Assembly: GCA_965230515.1 (NCBI GenBank)
Contig: OZ246007.1
Location: 434,001 to 498,000 of the forward strand
DNA from: JAJFKB01 sp965230515
GTDB lineage: Bacteria; Pseudomonadota; Gammaproteobacteria; Pseudomonadales; IMCC2047
Reading direction: 5' to 3'
DNA: 64,000 nt
Positions 7,889 to 16,639 of this stretch are shown one piece after another. The position numbers and the translations under genes were made by a program. How positions within the stretch are numbered: position 1 is the stretch's first letter; each line of letters begins with the position of its first letter. A model generated the notes under the pieces. It was given only the letters and a program-made list of their open reading frames with translations. It had not been told where the DNA came from and did no database searches.

Positions 7889-10216
7889 TTAGTCTGACTT
7901 TGGTTTATCCTCAGGGTCTATTTTAAGATCTTCATCATCCAATTCAATTTCTACTTCTATATCATCATAATTAGTGGGACTCTCAGATACCTGAGCGTCT
8001 GTAGTTGCGTCCATCTGGCGCCACTCCGAAGCCAGCTCGGTCTCCTCATCCAAGTCTTCGTCCAGCTCGATCTCCACCTCAATCTCATCTGAATGAACAT
8101 CGAAATCCGGAGCGGGATCTTCTGTGTCCTGGTCGTTTTCTTCGGCCAAAGGTGCACTATCTGAAGATTGCTGCTCCTCAGCACCCGGATCAAGCTCAAA
8201 CTCAACCTCAAAGCCCTCATCAATTTCAGCTTCTTCTTCAGGTTCAGCTTCTTCTTCAGGTTCAGCTTCTTCTTCAGGTTCAGCTTCTTCTTCAGGTTCA
8301 GCTTCTTCTTCAGGTTCAGCGTCCTCTTCAGGTTCAGCTTCTTCTTCAGGTTCAGCTTCTTCTTCAGGTTCAGCGTCCTCTTCTGGTTCAGCTTCCTCTT
8401 CAGACTCCTGCGGTGCGACTATGTCAGTAAGTTCCGGAGCTGCCGGCTTATCTTTTCCGAATGACCGATTGCGAGCAACGTAAAAAAGTACCGCACCAGC
8501 GGCAATCAGGCCAGCCGCAGCCACCAACCAGATAAGCCAGGGCGATATGCTCGAGCCACTCCTTTCATTCCCCCTTTCCATGAGGACCGCCTCTGGAGCT
8601 TCTGCGACAAGTGACTTGCCATTAACTTCAGCTGCTGCATCCGGATTAATTTCTGATTCTGCCGGTTGAGCTACTTGCTGATCCGGCACTCGATTCACTT
8701 CTATCAAGAGGGGTTTTGGTTTAAAGTTTATTTCCCGGCCGCTGGTCGAGATACCTTTAAAATCCAGATCAACTGTAAATTCGCTGCTCTTGCCATCATC
8801 CTCAACAACCAGCTCCCAAAAACCCTCCTGATTAAGATTAATCGTCCTGACCTTCCACTCTCCCATTGCATCTGTGATGGTTGCAATAACCGTGGACTGT
8901 GTTAAATCAAGACCCTTATCTTTGGGTAAAATAGTTAATAGATAGTCACGCATGTTACCGCGTGTTTGCACTGCAACATCCAACGCCAATAAGTCATGGA
9001 CCTGAAATATTCGCTCACTTATTCGGGTATAGTCAACCGCTTCCGCTGCCCCCTTCAAATGGTAGATTCCGGGCTCTCTAAAGCCATTAATCTGCCCGGG
9101 GAAACGCAAAGTGCCGGTCGTTTCCGGCGTCAGCTCTTTGATAAAATTATCCAGTCCGGCAATCTCTGCCGTCACTCTTGTCGACTCAGAAAGATTGGCA
9201 CTGTGATCAGCAGTTCCACCCATGATTTGCGCAGCAAGCTCAATATTCTGACCGGAAAAATAATGATCATTCACCTGATCCAACGCCAGCACAATATCGC
9301 TTTGCAAATAGATGCGGCTGTTATTGTCGACATCCCCGTTTATCGACCACTGGCCAAGTTGTGGTTCCGCTATAGTTATCAGCGTAAAGCGTTCTCCCTG
9401 AGTCCAATCAACTGCGCCTGTTGCTGAAGCGGATGTTATCTGGTCCCCATTGGGCGCCTGCAGTATCACATCGCTCTCTTTACGATGTAGCAGCAATGCG
9501 CTTATTTGAGTAACACTATTATCGACCGCAAATTGTTGGTCAACAAGAGGCAAACTGTTGGCTGGTTTTATCCACTGCGCCAACATCTGGGTATACCGGT
9601 AAATGTCCAGCGAACTCTCCATCACAAAAGAAAACCCGCCGGTTTCTTTTGCCAGATCAGCCAAAAGGCTGTTGTCCGTATTCGGATTGAGCGCAATGGT
9701 GTGTATTTTGTATCCGGCAGCCCTGAGTCTGGGCAGTAGCTGTGTACGCAACCGCTCCTCTGCAAGTTGATTCTCAGACGCTACCTCCGAGCTTAGCATG
9801 CCACCACTACTGATAAGCAGCAGTACTTTTTGATAGCCTTTTACAGGCTTGGCCAGGTCATAGGCTGCCTTGCCAAGAGCCGCCTCAATATTGCGGTTTA
9901 CAGCGACCGAGCGAATACGTTCGATCTGTGCAACAGCGTTTTTGCGCCAAAATGTTGAAACCGGCCCCTGCTTGACCAGATAGTTGACATACTTTCCGTA
10001 GGTCCAGATTCCGGCACGGCTGTTTTCTGGCAGCTGTTCAACCAACATTCTTAATGCATCGAGATGTTGATTATCTGGCAAACTGGTGCGCACGGAGGTG
10101 GATATATCGACCAGTATACGAAGGTCAACGGGTTGTTTTACGGTTTCACTAGCCACTGCAGTGTGCATAAAAAAGCAACACACAACAATGAGTATTCGGT
10201 TCATTCGCTTAGGCAT
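7889..10216 (-). CDS. VWA-domain membrane protein with acidic repeat tail (TIGR03503-like)
   Basis: This is a 775-residue protein. A signal peptide (about residues 1-23) leads into a periplasmic VWA domain with an intact MIDAS motif DISTS. Beta-rich regions follow, then one membrane helix (WLIWLVAAAGLIAAGAVLF, near residue 565) and a long cytoplasmic tail almost entirely acidic, with nine copies of the hexapeptide AEPEE(E/D). Architecture and context fit a gammaproteobacterial VWA family I know as TIGR03503; the name is from memory. The tail may act as a charged spacer or bind a cytoplasmic basic partner. Met1 or Met5 could be the start; neither has a strong ribosome site. Confidence 0.8.
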   Translation of the reverse strand: MPKRMNRILIVVCCFFMHTAVASETVKQPVDLRILVDISTSVRTSLPDNQHLDALRMLVEQLPENSRAGIWTYGKYVNYLVKQGPVSTFWRKNAVAQIERIRSVAVNRNIEAALGKAAYDLAKPVKGYQKVLLLISSGGMLSSEVASENQLAEERLRTQLLPRLRAAGYKIHTIALNPNTDNSLLADLAKETGGFSFVMESSLDIYRYTQMLAQWIKPANSLPLVDQQFAVDNSVTQISALLLHRKESDVILQAPNGDQITSASATGAVDWTQGERFTLITIAEPQLGQWSINGDVDNNSRIYLQSDIVLALDQVNDHYFSGQNIELAAQIMGGTADHSANLSESTRVTAEIAGLDNFIKELTPETTGTLRFPGQINGFREPGIYHLKGAAEAVDYTRISERIFQVHDLLALDVAVQTRGNMRDYLLTILPKDKGLDLTQSTVIATITDAMGEWKVRTINLNQEGFWELVVEDDGKSSEFTVDLDFKGISTSGREINFKPKPLLIEVNRVPDQQVAQPAESEINPDAAAEVNGKSLVAEAPEAVLMERGNERSGSSISPWLIWLVAAAGLIAAGAVLFYVARNRSFGKDKPAAPELTDIVAPQESEEEAEPEEDAEPEEEAEPEEEAEPEEDAEPEEEAEPEEEAEPEEEAEPEEEAEPEEEAEIDEGFEVEFELDPGAEEQQSSDSAPLAEENDQDTEDPAPDFDVHSDEIEVEIELDEDLDEETELASEWRQMDATTDAQVSESPTNYDDIEVEIELDDEDLKIDPEDKPKSD
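8229..8408. repeat. 18-bp tandem repeat, nine copies plus a degenerate tenth
   Basis: The unit gcttcttcttcaggttca repeats with an exact 18-base period from 8229 to 8390. Units at 8319 and 8373 vary (gcgtcctcttc...), and a diverged tenth unit follows at 8391-8408. It lies inside the VWA membrane protein gene and encodes the AEPEEE/AEPEED hexapeptide on the minus strand. Because the unit is a multiple of three, copy-number change would lengthen or shorten the acidic tail without breaking the frame. This is not a CRISPR: there are no spacers. Confidence 0.95.
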
Positions 10217-10306
10217 GATTTATGTTATTTATTATCTGTTTAAAGAGCCGCTGGTCTTGATTCTTATTAAAACTCTACACTACCCGCAGGCTGTCGCGTC
10301 ATTTGT

Positions 10307-10672
10307 TTAATCGAGTGTGTTATTACGATCTTCACTACTAGAGTTTAATCCTTTCTTTCCAACAATCCAGTAACAGGGTATTAATAACATAATAAATAAT
10401 AATATTGCAGCCAGCATCGGGAAAAGGCCGCGCAGGTCATTGGTGCCGGAACCAAAAAGCAAATCGTGCACCAGAATGATAAAGGCAGGCGCCAGTTCAC
10501 CACTTTCTGTTGTGGCAAACCAGGGTGTAAACAGCGTAAAAAATACCACTCCAAGCAGCAGATCACGCAGCATACGGGGTCTGGCTTTTCTAACCATTCG
10601 CCACCAAAGGTACAGCGTACCGCTGGCGCCCAGGATATAAGCACCCCAAAGAAAATAGTAGAACCCTTTCAT
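10307..10672 (-). CDS. Small multi-pass membrane protein of unknown function
   Basis: A 121-residue protein with about four hydrophobic helices: residues 5-24, 36-54, 60-76 and 85-104 (AAILLFIMLLIPCYWIV). The first helix contains a LYLWWRMVRKARPR turn with basic residues, suggesting an N-out or N-in hairpin arrangement. I do not recognise the family. The start codon overlaps the stop of the DUF4389 gene by one base, so it belongs to the gpsA-DUF4389 operon. It ends 90 bases before the VWA membrane protein gene, and a link with that protein is possible but unproven. Confidence 0.65.
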   Translation of the reverse strand: MKGFYYFLWGAYILGASGTLYLWWRMVRKARPRMLRDLLLGVVFFTLFTPWFATTESGELAPAFIILVHDLLFGSGTNDLRGLFPMLAAILLFIMLLIPCYWIVGKKGLNSSSEDRNNTLD

Positions 10673-11013
10673 TAGGAGCCTGTAGTGGGCGGGTCCTGCT
10701 CGTCCGATTCCTGAGCGATTGGTTGATCGGGGGTGACATCAGGTTCAGGCCATTCAGCAAAAGGGAAAGGTTTTGATTCGTTGTTATAGGTAATGTAATC
10801 CACAATTTCCCGTGCATATTTACCAAGACTTGAGCCAAAACGACGTAGATTCTGATTGTTGTTTCCTGTGACGATTGAAAAAAGGAATTGCAGGACCGCC
10901 ACAAAAATCACAACCATTTCAGCAATTTCATAGACAACAAAATAAAGCAGCATAAAGAGCCCGCGCAGCCATTGCGTTTCGGACTTTACATTTTTGCTCA
11001 TATCATTCATCAC
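10672..11013 (-). CDS. DUF4389 domain membrane protein
   Basis: A 113-residue protein with a hydrophobic core (RGLFMLLYFVVYEIAEMVVIF and VAVLQFLFSIVTG) followed by the conserved NQNLRRFGSSLGKYAREIVDYITYNNE segment typical of DUF4389. The tail is acidic and rich in Pro, Asp and Glu. The gene overlaps the end of gpsA by four bases (ATGA), so translation is probably coupled. DUF4389 next to gpsA is, to my knowledge, a common arrangement in gammaproteobacteria. The function is unknown. Confidence 0.85.
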   Translation of the reverse strand: MMNDMSKNVKSETQWLRGLFMLLYFVVYEIAEMVVIFVAVLQFLFSIVTGNNNQNLRRFGSSLGKYAREIVDYITYNNESKPFPFAEWPEPDVTPDQPIAQESDEQDPPTTGS

Positions 11014-12050
11014 ATTTCACCTTTGGATGAGGAGTCACGAGGCAGCATAAATTCAACGTCGCTATTTTGAGCGCTGAGCATCAACTTCTTAATCGCTGTC
11101 GCAATCTCAAGATCATTAAAAATAACTTCATAAAGTACATTAGCCAATGGCATGTAGATACCCTTTTTGTCGGCTTCCTGCTTAACCAGTTTCAATGTGT
11201 TAACACCCTCGGCAACTTCCCCCAATTCAGCAACGACCTGGTCCAGGGATTCCCCTTTTCCTAACGCATAGCCCACTCTGAAATTGCGGCTAAGTGGAGA
11301 CATGCAGGTGACGATCAGATCTCCAACACCGGACAAGCCGATAAAGGTAAGGGGATTAGAGCCCATGGAAACTGCAAACCGACTCATCTCGGCGAGACTT
11401 CGAGTAATTAGCATGCTTCTCGTGTTCTCACCCATTTCAAGCGCTGCTGCCAAACCTGAAATGATAGCGTAGATATTTTTCAGAGCTCCGCCCAGTTCAA
11501 CACCAAACATATCATTGCTGCTGTAGACACGAAAATACTCGTTCGCCAATATGCGCTGGATAACTTCTCTGACCTCTTCATGCTCGCTGGCAATCACTGT
11601 AGCGGTCAACACATGATTGGCAATCTCCTTCGCCAGATTGGGACCACTGAGTACACCGATCTTTTTATTGGCAGTATCTGAACTGAGTATCTGGCTCATC
11701 AGTTTAAAGCCATCCGCCTCAAAACCTTTGGTGGTACTGACCAGAATTTGATCCGGGGTTAAAAAGGAGGCCATATTCCGTACTACGGATCTAAAACCAC
11801 TGCTGGGGATTGAAACCAGAATAACCGGACTGCCTGACACTGCCTGTTGCAGATCAGTTGTCGCTGATACGCCCTTATGCAATGGGTATCCTGGCACGTA
11901 GCGTTTATTTTCACGCTGGAGGTTAATTGTTTCGGCAAGATCAGCATCCCGCAGCCAGAGAGCCACGTTAAATCCGTTCTCGGCCGCAATATTGGCCAAT
12001 ACCGTGCCAAAACTACCACCCCCCAATACCGTAATATCCTTTTGATGCAC
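11010..12050 (-). CDS. gpsA: Glycerol-3-phosphate dehydrogenase [NAD(P)+]
   Basis: GpsA reduces dihydroxyacetone phosphate to sn-glycerol 3-phosphate for phospholipid synthesis in the cytoplasm. The 346-residue protein has the N-terminal dinucleotide-binding motif GGGSFGTVLA, the VSTTKGFE and SGPNLAKEIA motifs, and the catalytic-domain signature GGALKNIYAI with the substrate Lys, plus GVGDLIVTC and SRN. The start is a GTG at 12050 with AGGAG eleven bases before it. It leads a minus-strand operon with DUF4389 (4-base overlap) and the small membrane protein. Length is normal for the family. Confidence 0.97.
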   Translation of the reverse strand: MHQKDITVLGGGSFGTVLANIAAENGFNVALWLRDADLAETINLQRENKRYVPGYPLHKGVSATTDLQQAVSGSPVILVSIPSSGFRSVVRNMASFLTPDQILVSTTKGFEADGFKLMSQILSSDTANKKIGVLSGPNLAKEIANHVLTATVIASEHEEVREVIQRILANEYFRVYSSNDMFGVELGGALKNIYAIISGLAAALEMGENTRSMLITRSLAEMSRFAVSMGSNPLTFIGLSGVGDLIVTCMSPLSRNFRVGYALGKGESLDQVVAELGEVAEGVNTLKLVKQEADKKGIYMPLANVLYEVIFNDLEIATAIKKLMLSAQNSDVEFMLPRDSSSKGEM

Positions 12051-12419
12051 GCTGCTAATTTCTCCTGGCTTACCGTTGTGAGTTTATTTTTGCCGTATTT
12101 ATTGTGTTATTGGAATCGTGCCGCTTACATGTTTATGTATGATTCATACGCTTGCTAAGCCGGCCCATTTGAATCGAATATTACCGAAAATTAATAAGTT
12201 ATGGTAATTTCATCATTAAAAGTCTAAAATCGTGCTCTATTCTAATTTAATTGGGCCGGTTTAGCGAAAAGCAATCAGATTTTTCGGCCATCTTGAAAAA
12301 AATTAGAGCGTTAAAGAGTAGTAAAAAAACAGGAAAGCGATACTGGCCGGTCACTACTGACAGGGATGGTGATTATTGCTTTTTATAAACGACTTTAACT
12401 CGACAAAGATCAATCCAAT
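12051..12419. other. Intergenic region between divergent gpsA and ParA-like genes
   Basis: These 369 bases are AT-rich and must hold promoters for both divergent genes. I cannot pick out a convincing -35/-10 pair. One inverted repeat, ATTACC at 12180-12185 with GGTAAT at 12203-12208, is separated by 17 bases and could be an operator, but this is weak. No ORF or RNA gene was recognised. Confidence 0.4.
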
Positions 12420-13121
12420 ATGAGAGTGATCCAAAATAATAAGGCGCACCGAGTACTGATCCTGAATGCCAAGGGGGGCTGCGGAAAGACCACCGTGGCA
12501 ACAAATCTGGCTTGCCAGTTTGCCAGTGAAAACCAGCAAACAGCTCTCATTGATTATGATCCACAGGGTTCCAGCACCTATTGGCTGCAGGCCCGGCCAC
12601 CTCATGTGCCTCCAATACATTGCGTATCTGCATTCCTTAAAAATGGGCAGGTCACTCGAACCTGGCAACTAAGGGTGCCACATGGAACGACGAGAGTTAT
12701 CGTAGATACACCGGCAAGGCTTGACACCATTACAGCATCCAAGTTGATTCGTGAAGCCGATACCATATTAATACCGGTGCTGGCGTCTGCAATTGACATC
12801 AGAGCCGCAACCCAGTTTTTACAGGACCTTATGAAGGATTCGGAGTTCAGGCGACTGGATAGACGTATGGCAGTACTTGGCAACCGGGTAAGAAAGAATA
12901 CTCAGGCCTATGCAAAACTGAGAGCATTTCTGGAGCAGCTCGACATCCCCTTCATCACCAGTCTTAGAGACACCCAAAACTACGTGCGCGCTGCGGAAGA
13001 AGGCCTGGGTGTGCAAGAGTTATCGCTTAAAAGCGCAGAGAAAGACTCTGTTCATTGGCACTCCCTGGTGCGTTGGATCGAGGGTGACCAGGACAGTGCG
13101 CTCCATCAATCTGCCTCATAG
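12420..13121 (+). CDS. ParA-family ATPase (orphan, no ParB partner)
   Basis: The 233-residue protein carries the deviant Walker A motif KGGCGKTT at residues 18-25, the DYDPQGSS motif and the VDTPA switch region. These place it in the ParA/MinD family of ATP-dependent dimers that move cargo on the nucleoid or membrane. There is no adjacent ParB or obvious cargo gene, so this is an orphan. It lacks an N-terminal helix-turn-helix, hence resembles small (type Ib-like or chromosomal orphan) ParAs. No clear ribosome site precedes the ATG at 12420. It is single-gene, flanked by gpsA (divergent) and amt (convergent), with a terminator 70 bases after its stop. Confidence 0.85.
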   Translation: MRVIQNNKAHRVLILNAKGGCGKTTVATNLACQFASENQQTALIDYDPQGSSTYWLQARPPHVPPIHCVSAFLKNGQVTRTWQLRVPHGTTRVIVDTPARLDTITASKLIREADTILIPVLASAIDIRAATQFLQDLMKDSEFRRLDRRMAVLGNRVRKNTQAYAKLRAFLEQLDIPFITSLRDTQNYVRAAEEGLGVQELSLKSAEKDSVHWHSLVRWIEGDQDSALHQSAS

Positions 13122-13184
13122 CAGTAACAGTATCAGTCAAGACTACAGGCCAAATAGACTTAAAACCCGGTATCATACCCATAA

Positions 13185-13217
13185 CAAAAACCCAGGGACC
13201 AGCCCTGGATTTTTTTT
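13185..13217. terminator. Bidirectional rho-independent terminator between ParA-like gene and amt
   Basis: CCAGGG at 13192-13197 pairs with CCCTGG at 13203-13208 around a five-base loop. An A-run precedes it and an eight-T run follows at 13210-13217, so it can serve both convergent genes. Confidence 0.8.
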
Positions 13218-13253
13218 GATCATCGCGACCAGGAAATACCTCTTTATGCAATT

Positions 13254-14558
13254 TTAGAGGTCATATCCCCTTTCATTGTGTAACACCAGATCCAACCCTT
13301 CGGTTTCCTCTTCAACGCTCACACGCAAACTCATAAACAATGACATCAATTTGAGAATGACAAAGGTCACAATGGCTGTATAAACCAGTGTCGAAATCAC
13401 GCCGATGGCCTGTACACCAAGCTGCGAACCCATTGACATACCTTCAGCATAACCTTTACCTGAAAATACTCCTAACTGGCTGGATGCAAATATTCCGGCA
13501 AACAAGGTACCGAGAATACCCCCTACACCGTGGACCGGGAATACATCCAGAGAATCATCAATTTTCAGTACGCGCTTGATCCATATGGTAGCAAAGAAAC
13601 AGACCAGCCCCGCGACCACGCCAATAACCAATGCGCCTCCAGGACCAACATATCCGGATGCGGGTGTAATCGTACCCAGGCCTGCCACCATGCCGGTTAC
13701 AATACCCAAGGCACTGGGCTTTTCGAACCTGATCCACTCTGCAAACATCCAGGTAAGTGCACCTGCAGAGGCTGAAATATGAGTGACCAGAATAGCCATT
13801 CCGGCATCACCATTCGCGGCTAATGCACTTCCGCCATTAAAGCCAAACCAACCAACCCAGAGCATACCGGCACCCATAACCGTCATTGTCATATTGTGAG
13901 GAGGCATTGCCTGAGTGGGGAAGCCATTACGGTTACCTAGCACCATAGCAGTAACAATGGCGGCGACTCCAGCTGTGATATGAACCACGGTGCCGCCGGC
14001 AAAATCAAGCAGTCCCATTTGGCCTAACCAACCGCCACCCCAAACCCAATGGGTCACGGGTGCATACACAAGAACGAGCCAAAGCACAGAAAAAACAAGA
14101 ACTGCAGAAAAACGCATCCGCTCTGCAAAGCCACCAACAATCAATGCCGGTGTGATGATTGCGAAGGTCAATTGGAACATGGAGAAAACGGGTTCCGGAA
14201 TATCACCGGTCATGGAACTACTGGATATGCCTGAAAAGAACCACTTATCAAAGCCGCCAATAAGCGCGTTACCCTCACCGAAGGCCAAGCCATAAACACC
14301 GATTAGCCAAAGTATAGAAACAATACAGGTGATGGCAAAACACTGCATCAACACGCTCAGTACGTTCTTGGCCCGAACCAGTCCACCGTAGAACATCGAC
14401 AACCCGGGGATGGTCATAAAAAGTACCAGCGCGGTAGAGGTCAATATCCAGGCACTATTGCCCGTGTCCAATTGCGCGGTTGAGTCAGCCAATGATGATC
14501 CTGAAGCAAGCAACCCTCCCCCAATAACCGCGAGGCGCGAAAGATAACCGTTTTTCAT
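13254..14558 (-). CDS. amt: Ammonium transporter
   Basis: The 434-residue inner-membrane protein has an N-terminal signal peptide and about 11 membrane helices. It carries AmtB signatures: MFYGGLVRAKNVL, FAGGTVVHI with the first pore His, and DVFPVHGVGGILG with the second pore His of the twin-His site. It conducts ammonium into the cytoplasm. Unlike the usual arrangement there is no glnK next to it: the upstream 298 bases hold no gene and the next gene upstream is on the opposite strand. I looked for a sigma-54 promoter upstream and found no clear one. Confidence 0.96.
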   Translation of the reverse strand: MKNGYLSRLAVIGGGLLASGSSLADSTAQLDTGNSAWILTSTALVLFMTIPGLSMFYGGLVRAKNVLSVLMQCFAITCIVSILWLIGVYGLAFGEGNALIGGFDKWFFSGISSSSMTGDIPEPVFSMFQLTFAIITPALIVGGFAERMRFSAVLVFSVLWLVLVYAPVTHWVWGGGWLGQMGLLDFAGGTVVHITAGVAAIVTAMVLGNRNGFPTQAMPPHNMTMTVMGAGMLWVGWFGFNGGSALAANGDAGMAILVTHISASAGALTWMFAEWIRFEKPSALGIVTGMVAGLGTITPASGYVGPGGALVIGVVAGLVCFFATIWIKRVLKIDDSLDVFPVHGVGGILGTLFAGIFASSQLGVFSGKGYAEGMSMGSQLGVQAIGVISTLVYTAIVTFVILKLMSLFMSLRVSVEEETEGLDLVLHNERGYDL

Positions 14559-14856
14559 TTTTAAATACTCTTTTTTGGAATCTCTTCAGTCGACATTCGA
14601 CGATGCCTTGCTGAAATATTTGAAACGAAATAGTCGATATTATGTTAAGGCGCCCATAGTAACAAAGTTTAGAGCACAACTTAATCATCGGTAATCAAAA
14701 GCCGCCTGTTTTTACGAACTGGAGCTCCAAAAAGCTTCAAATTGACCCGGTGGCACCTTCAAGCGTTACTCGGCATCACTAGTGGCTGGCCAGTAGCCAA
14801 TGAAACGCTTATACTTTGCCGCCTAAAACTCAGCCTGTCAGGATCTATTTTTAATT

Positions 14857-15348
14857 ATGTCGAACACTCAAGCGATTTCACTACAGCCACAACAGCTTTT
14901 AACTCTTGCAACTCAGGTATTATACAAATGCTTCTTTGAAGCAAACCGTGAACAATCCAAACAGATCTACAATGAGATTGAAAAGGGTAAACAAACGACA
15001 CTGTTTAGCATGGATATGGGGCAAGCCGGACAAATGCAGGGTGATTTGGCGCTCGATCATAGCGAGTTTAAAGGCAAGCTAAACTACAGCCAGTTTCGTG
15101 CTGCACTGGGCGGTATGATCAACCACATCTCTGAAAAAGCGAAAAATAAAGAGGAAACTGATACTTTTACCAATCAGCAAACAGGAGAGTTACTTTTCCA
15201 TGCGCCCGGCTTTGTAGAAGAAAAGGGACAACTTAATGTGCTGCTATTGTCGGTTGTACAACCTGGCCGCGGCTCAATGGTATTTCGCCTGATGTTTGTT
15301 GATCCGGACCAGTATGTACAAAAAGGCACAGAGCAGGAAGGTTCATAG
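14857..15348 (+). CDS. Conserved-looking hypothetical cytoplasmic protein
   Basis: A 163-residue soluble protein without signal peptide, membrane helix or recognised motif. The N-terminal half looks helical (LLTLATQVLYKCFFEANREQ, SKQIYNEIEKG). The middle carries FSMDMGQAGQMQGDLALDHS. The C-terminal half alternates polar and hydrophobic residues like a beta sheet (LNVLLLSVVQPGRGSMVFRL). Codon use resembles the neighbours, and it is the only gene on the plus strand here, convergent with the MOSC gene. I do not recognise the family. AGGA lies about 13 bases before the start. Confidence 0.6.
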   Translation: MSNTQAISLQPQQLLTLATQVLYKCFFEANREQSKQIYNEIEKGKQTTLFSMDMGQAGQMQGDLALDHSEFKGKLNYSQFRAALGGMINHISEKAKNKEETDTFTNQQTGELLFHAPGFVEEKGQLNVLLLSVVQPGRGSMVFRLMFVDPDQYVQKGTEQEGS

Positions 15349-15377
15349 CGAACAATAACAATGGGTTATGGTTTTTT

Positions 15378-16211
15378 CTATTTTAAAACATCACCCACGA
15401 ATATTGTCTCGCCAAGCCCCGCTTCCAACATTGAGTTTTCTCCGAAATAGGCGCCCTGATAACCGGGCGCCGTATTCATGGACTTGAGTGTGTTCAGCGG
15501 CTCCCGTGATTCTTTTTCAACTTCACCCGTTAACTGATCGGTCGTAATAACCACGCAGCGCTCGCTGGGATATTTAAGTCCCAGCTTATATCTGCCTTCA
15601 ACTTCCGCCAAAGTCCTGCTCTGGTATTCAGCAAAAGCGGGCAGTCCCTTAACAACAATATTGGGTCTAAACCGGTCCATGGCTGCCGGTTCTGCACCGC
15701 GTTTCATCAGTTGTTCATTCAATGTCTCGAGAGACGCTTCATTTGTCATTAAAAATGGCGCCGAATCGGCAAACGCTGTATGGGTATTGTCACCAAGCAA
15801 TTCGGGTTTGGACTGAGGCCTGCGCACTCGATCATCCATAGCTACCAACCGTAACGGGTAATTTGAACCAAGTACGCGGGTTAGCCATTCCGAGGCTTCC
15901 GCTCCCGTATCCAGAGCGGAGAAACTATCACGCCATACAGTCACCTCAACAGAATCGTTTGTCTGCTGTTGCAACGGTACTCTTAATGCTGGCTGATCTT
16001 CGCTACCGATAACCAAATGCTGCTCTGTTAATTGGGCGGATAGTTGTGCCAATTGTGGTTTTTGTCGTTGGGTCACCATTCGTCCGTTCGGCATCACGAT
16101 CATCCAGTTCCGGTCGTGACGAAGCCCTGTGGTGGTCAATTCCGCGCTCTGCACAGAAATACCCCTCAGACCCTTGACGGGATACAGAAACAAACCTGTA
16201 ATCTCTACCAT
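15378..16211 (-). CDS. MOSC domain-containing protein (YcbX-like)
   Basis: The 277-residue protein has an N-terminal MOSC beta-barrel domain (ITGLFLYPVKGLRGISV...GLRHDRNWMIV) followed by a MOSC domain with FRPNIVVKG and the conserved Cys in YPSERCVV. MOSC proteins, such as YcbX and mitochondrial amidoxime reductase, bind a sulfurated or Cys-ligated molybdenum cofactor and reduce N-hydroxylated substrates. No 2Fe-2S ferredoxin domain is fused at the C-terminus, so an external electron donor would be needed. It is the last gene of a minus-strand run that starts with formate dehydrogenase and Moco genes, which fits a molybdenum enzyme. Confidence 0.9.
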   Translation of the reverse strand: MVEITGLFLYPVKGLRGISVQSAELTTTGLRHDRNWMIVMPNGRMVTQRQKPQLAQLSAQLTEQHLVIGSEDQPALRVPLQQQTNDSVEVTVWRDSFSALDTGAEASEWLTRVLGSNYPLRLVAMDDRVRRPQSKPELLGDNTHTAFADSAPFLMTNEASLETLNEQLMKRGAEPAAMDRFRPNIVVKGLPAFAEYQSRTLAEVEGRYKLGLKYPSERCVVITTDQLTGEVEKESREPLNTLKSMNTAPGYQGAYFGENSMLEAGLGETIFVGDVLK

Positions 16212-16237
16212 ATCCTTATAATCCTCAATCGGGGGAG

Positions 16238-16546
16238 TTACGACTTTGCGTCAGATTGACCGGAATCCTCAAACTGTTTCAGCTTGGCCGGGTCAGCAGG
16301 TGTTTGATATTTTTCTTTCCAATCATCATAGGGCATGCCGTACACAAACTCTCTTGCGGCATCATAATCAATAGCAACACCCCGCTCTTTAGCCGCAGCC
16401 ATATACCATTTGCTCAAACAGTTGCGACAAAAACCCGCCAGGTTCATCAGATCAATGTTCTGTACATCTTTGCGCTCATCCAAATGTTGTAGCAGTTGCC
16501 TGAAAGCAGCAGCTTCCAATTCTGTTTGTATCTGTTTATCCATCAA
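16238..16546 (-). CDS. DUF1244 domain-containing protein
   Basis: A 102-residue protein whose core reads LDERKDVQNIDLMNLAGFCR followed by NCLSKWYMAAA and a VYGMPYDDWKEKYQ motif, the hallmark of DUF1244 (SMc04008-like), a small helical family widespread in proteobacteria. The two conserved cysteines (FCRNC) could bind a metal; this is inference. It lies 93 bases after moeA and 26 bases before the MOSC gene on the same strand. The function is unknown. Confidence 0.92.
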   Translation of the reverse strand: MMDKQIQTELEAAAFRQLLQHLDERKDVQNIDLMNLAGFCRNCLSKWYMAAAKERGVAIDYDAAREFVYGMPYDDWKEKYQTPADPAKLKQFEDSGQSDAKS

Positions 16547-16639
16547 ACCAATCCTCGCTATATAATCCAGGGTCGACCATCGGCAATTACCTGAGTGGCG
16601 CTTACCTTGGCATTATTGTTTTATCTGTGACCAGCCTCT

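Noticed and set aside
8229..8408. CRISPR-like array
   Set aside because: Units are contiguous, without spacers, and encode protein in frame.
8124..8483. Plus-strand Ser/Gly-rich and Phe-rich open frames opposite the acidic repeats
   Set aside because: They come from reading the 18-bp repeat in other frames; the minus-strand VWA protein with signal peptide and TM explains the region.
14559..14856. Sigma-54/NtrC promoter for amt
   Set aside because: No GG-N10-GC pair with suitable flanks and no NtrC dyad was found on the minus strand.
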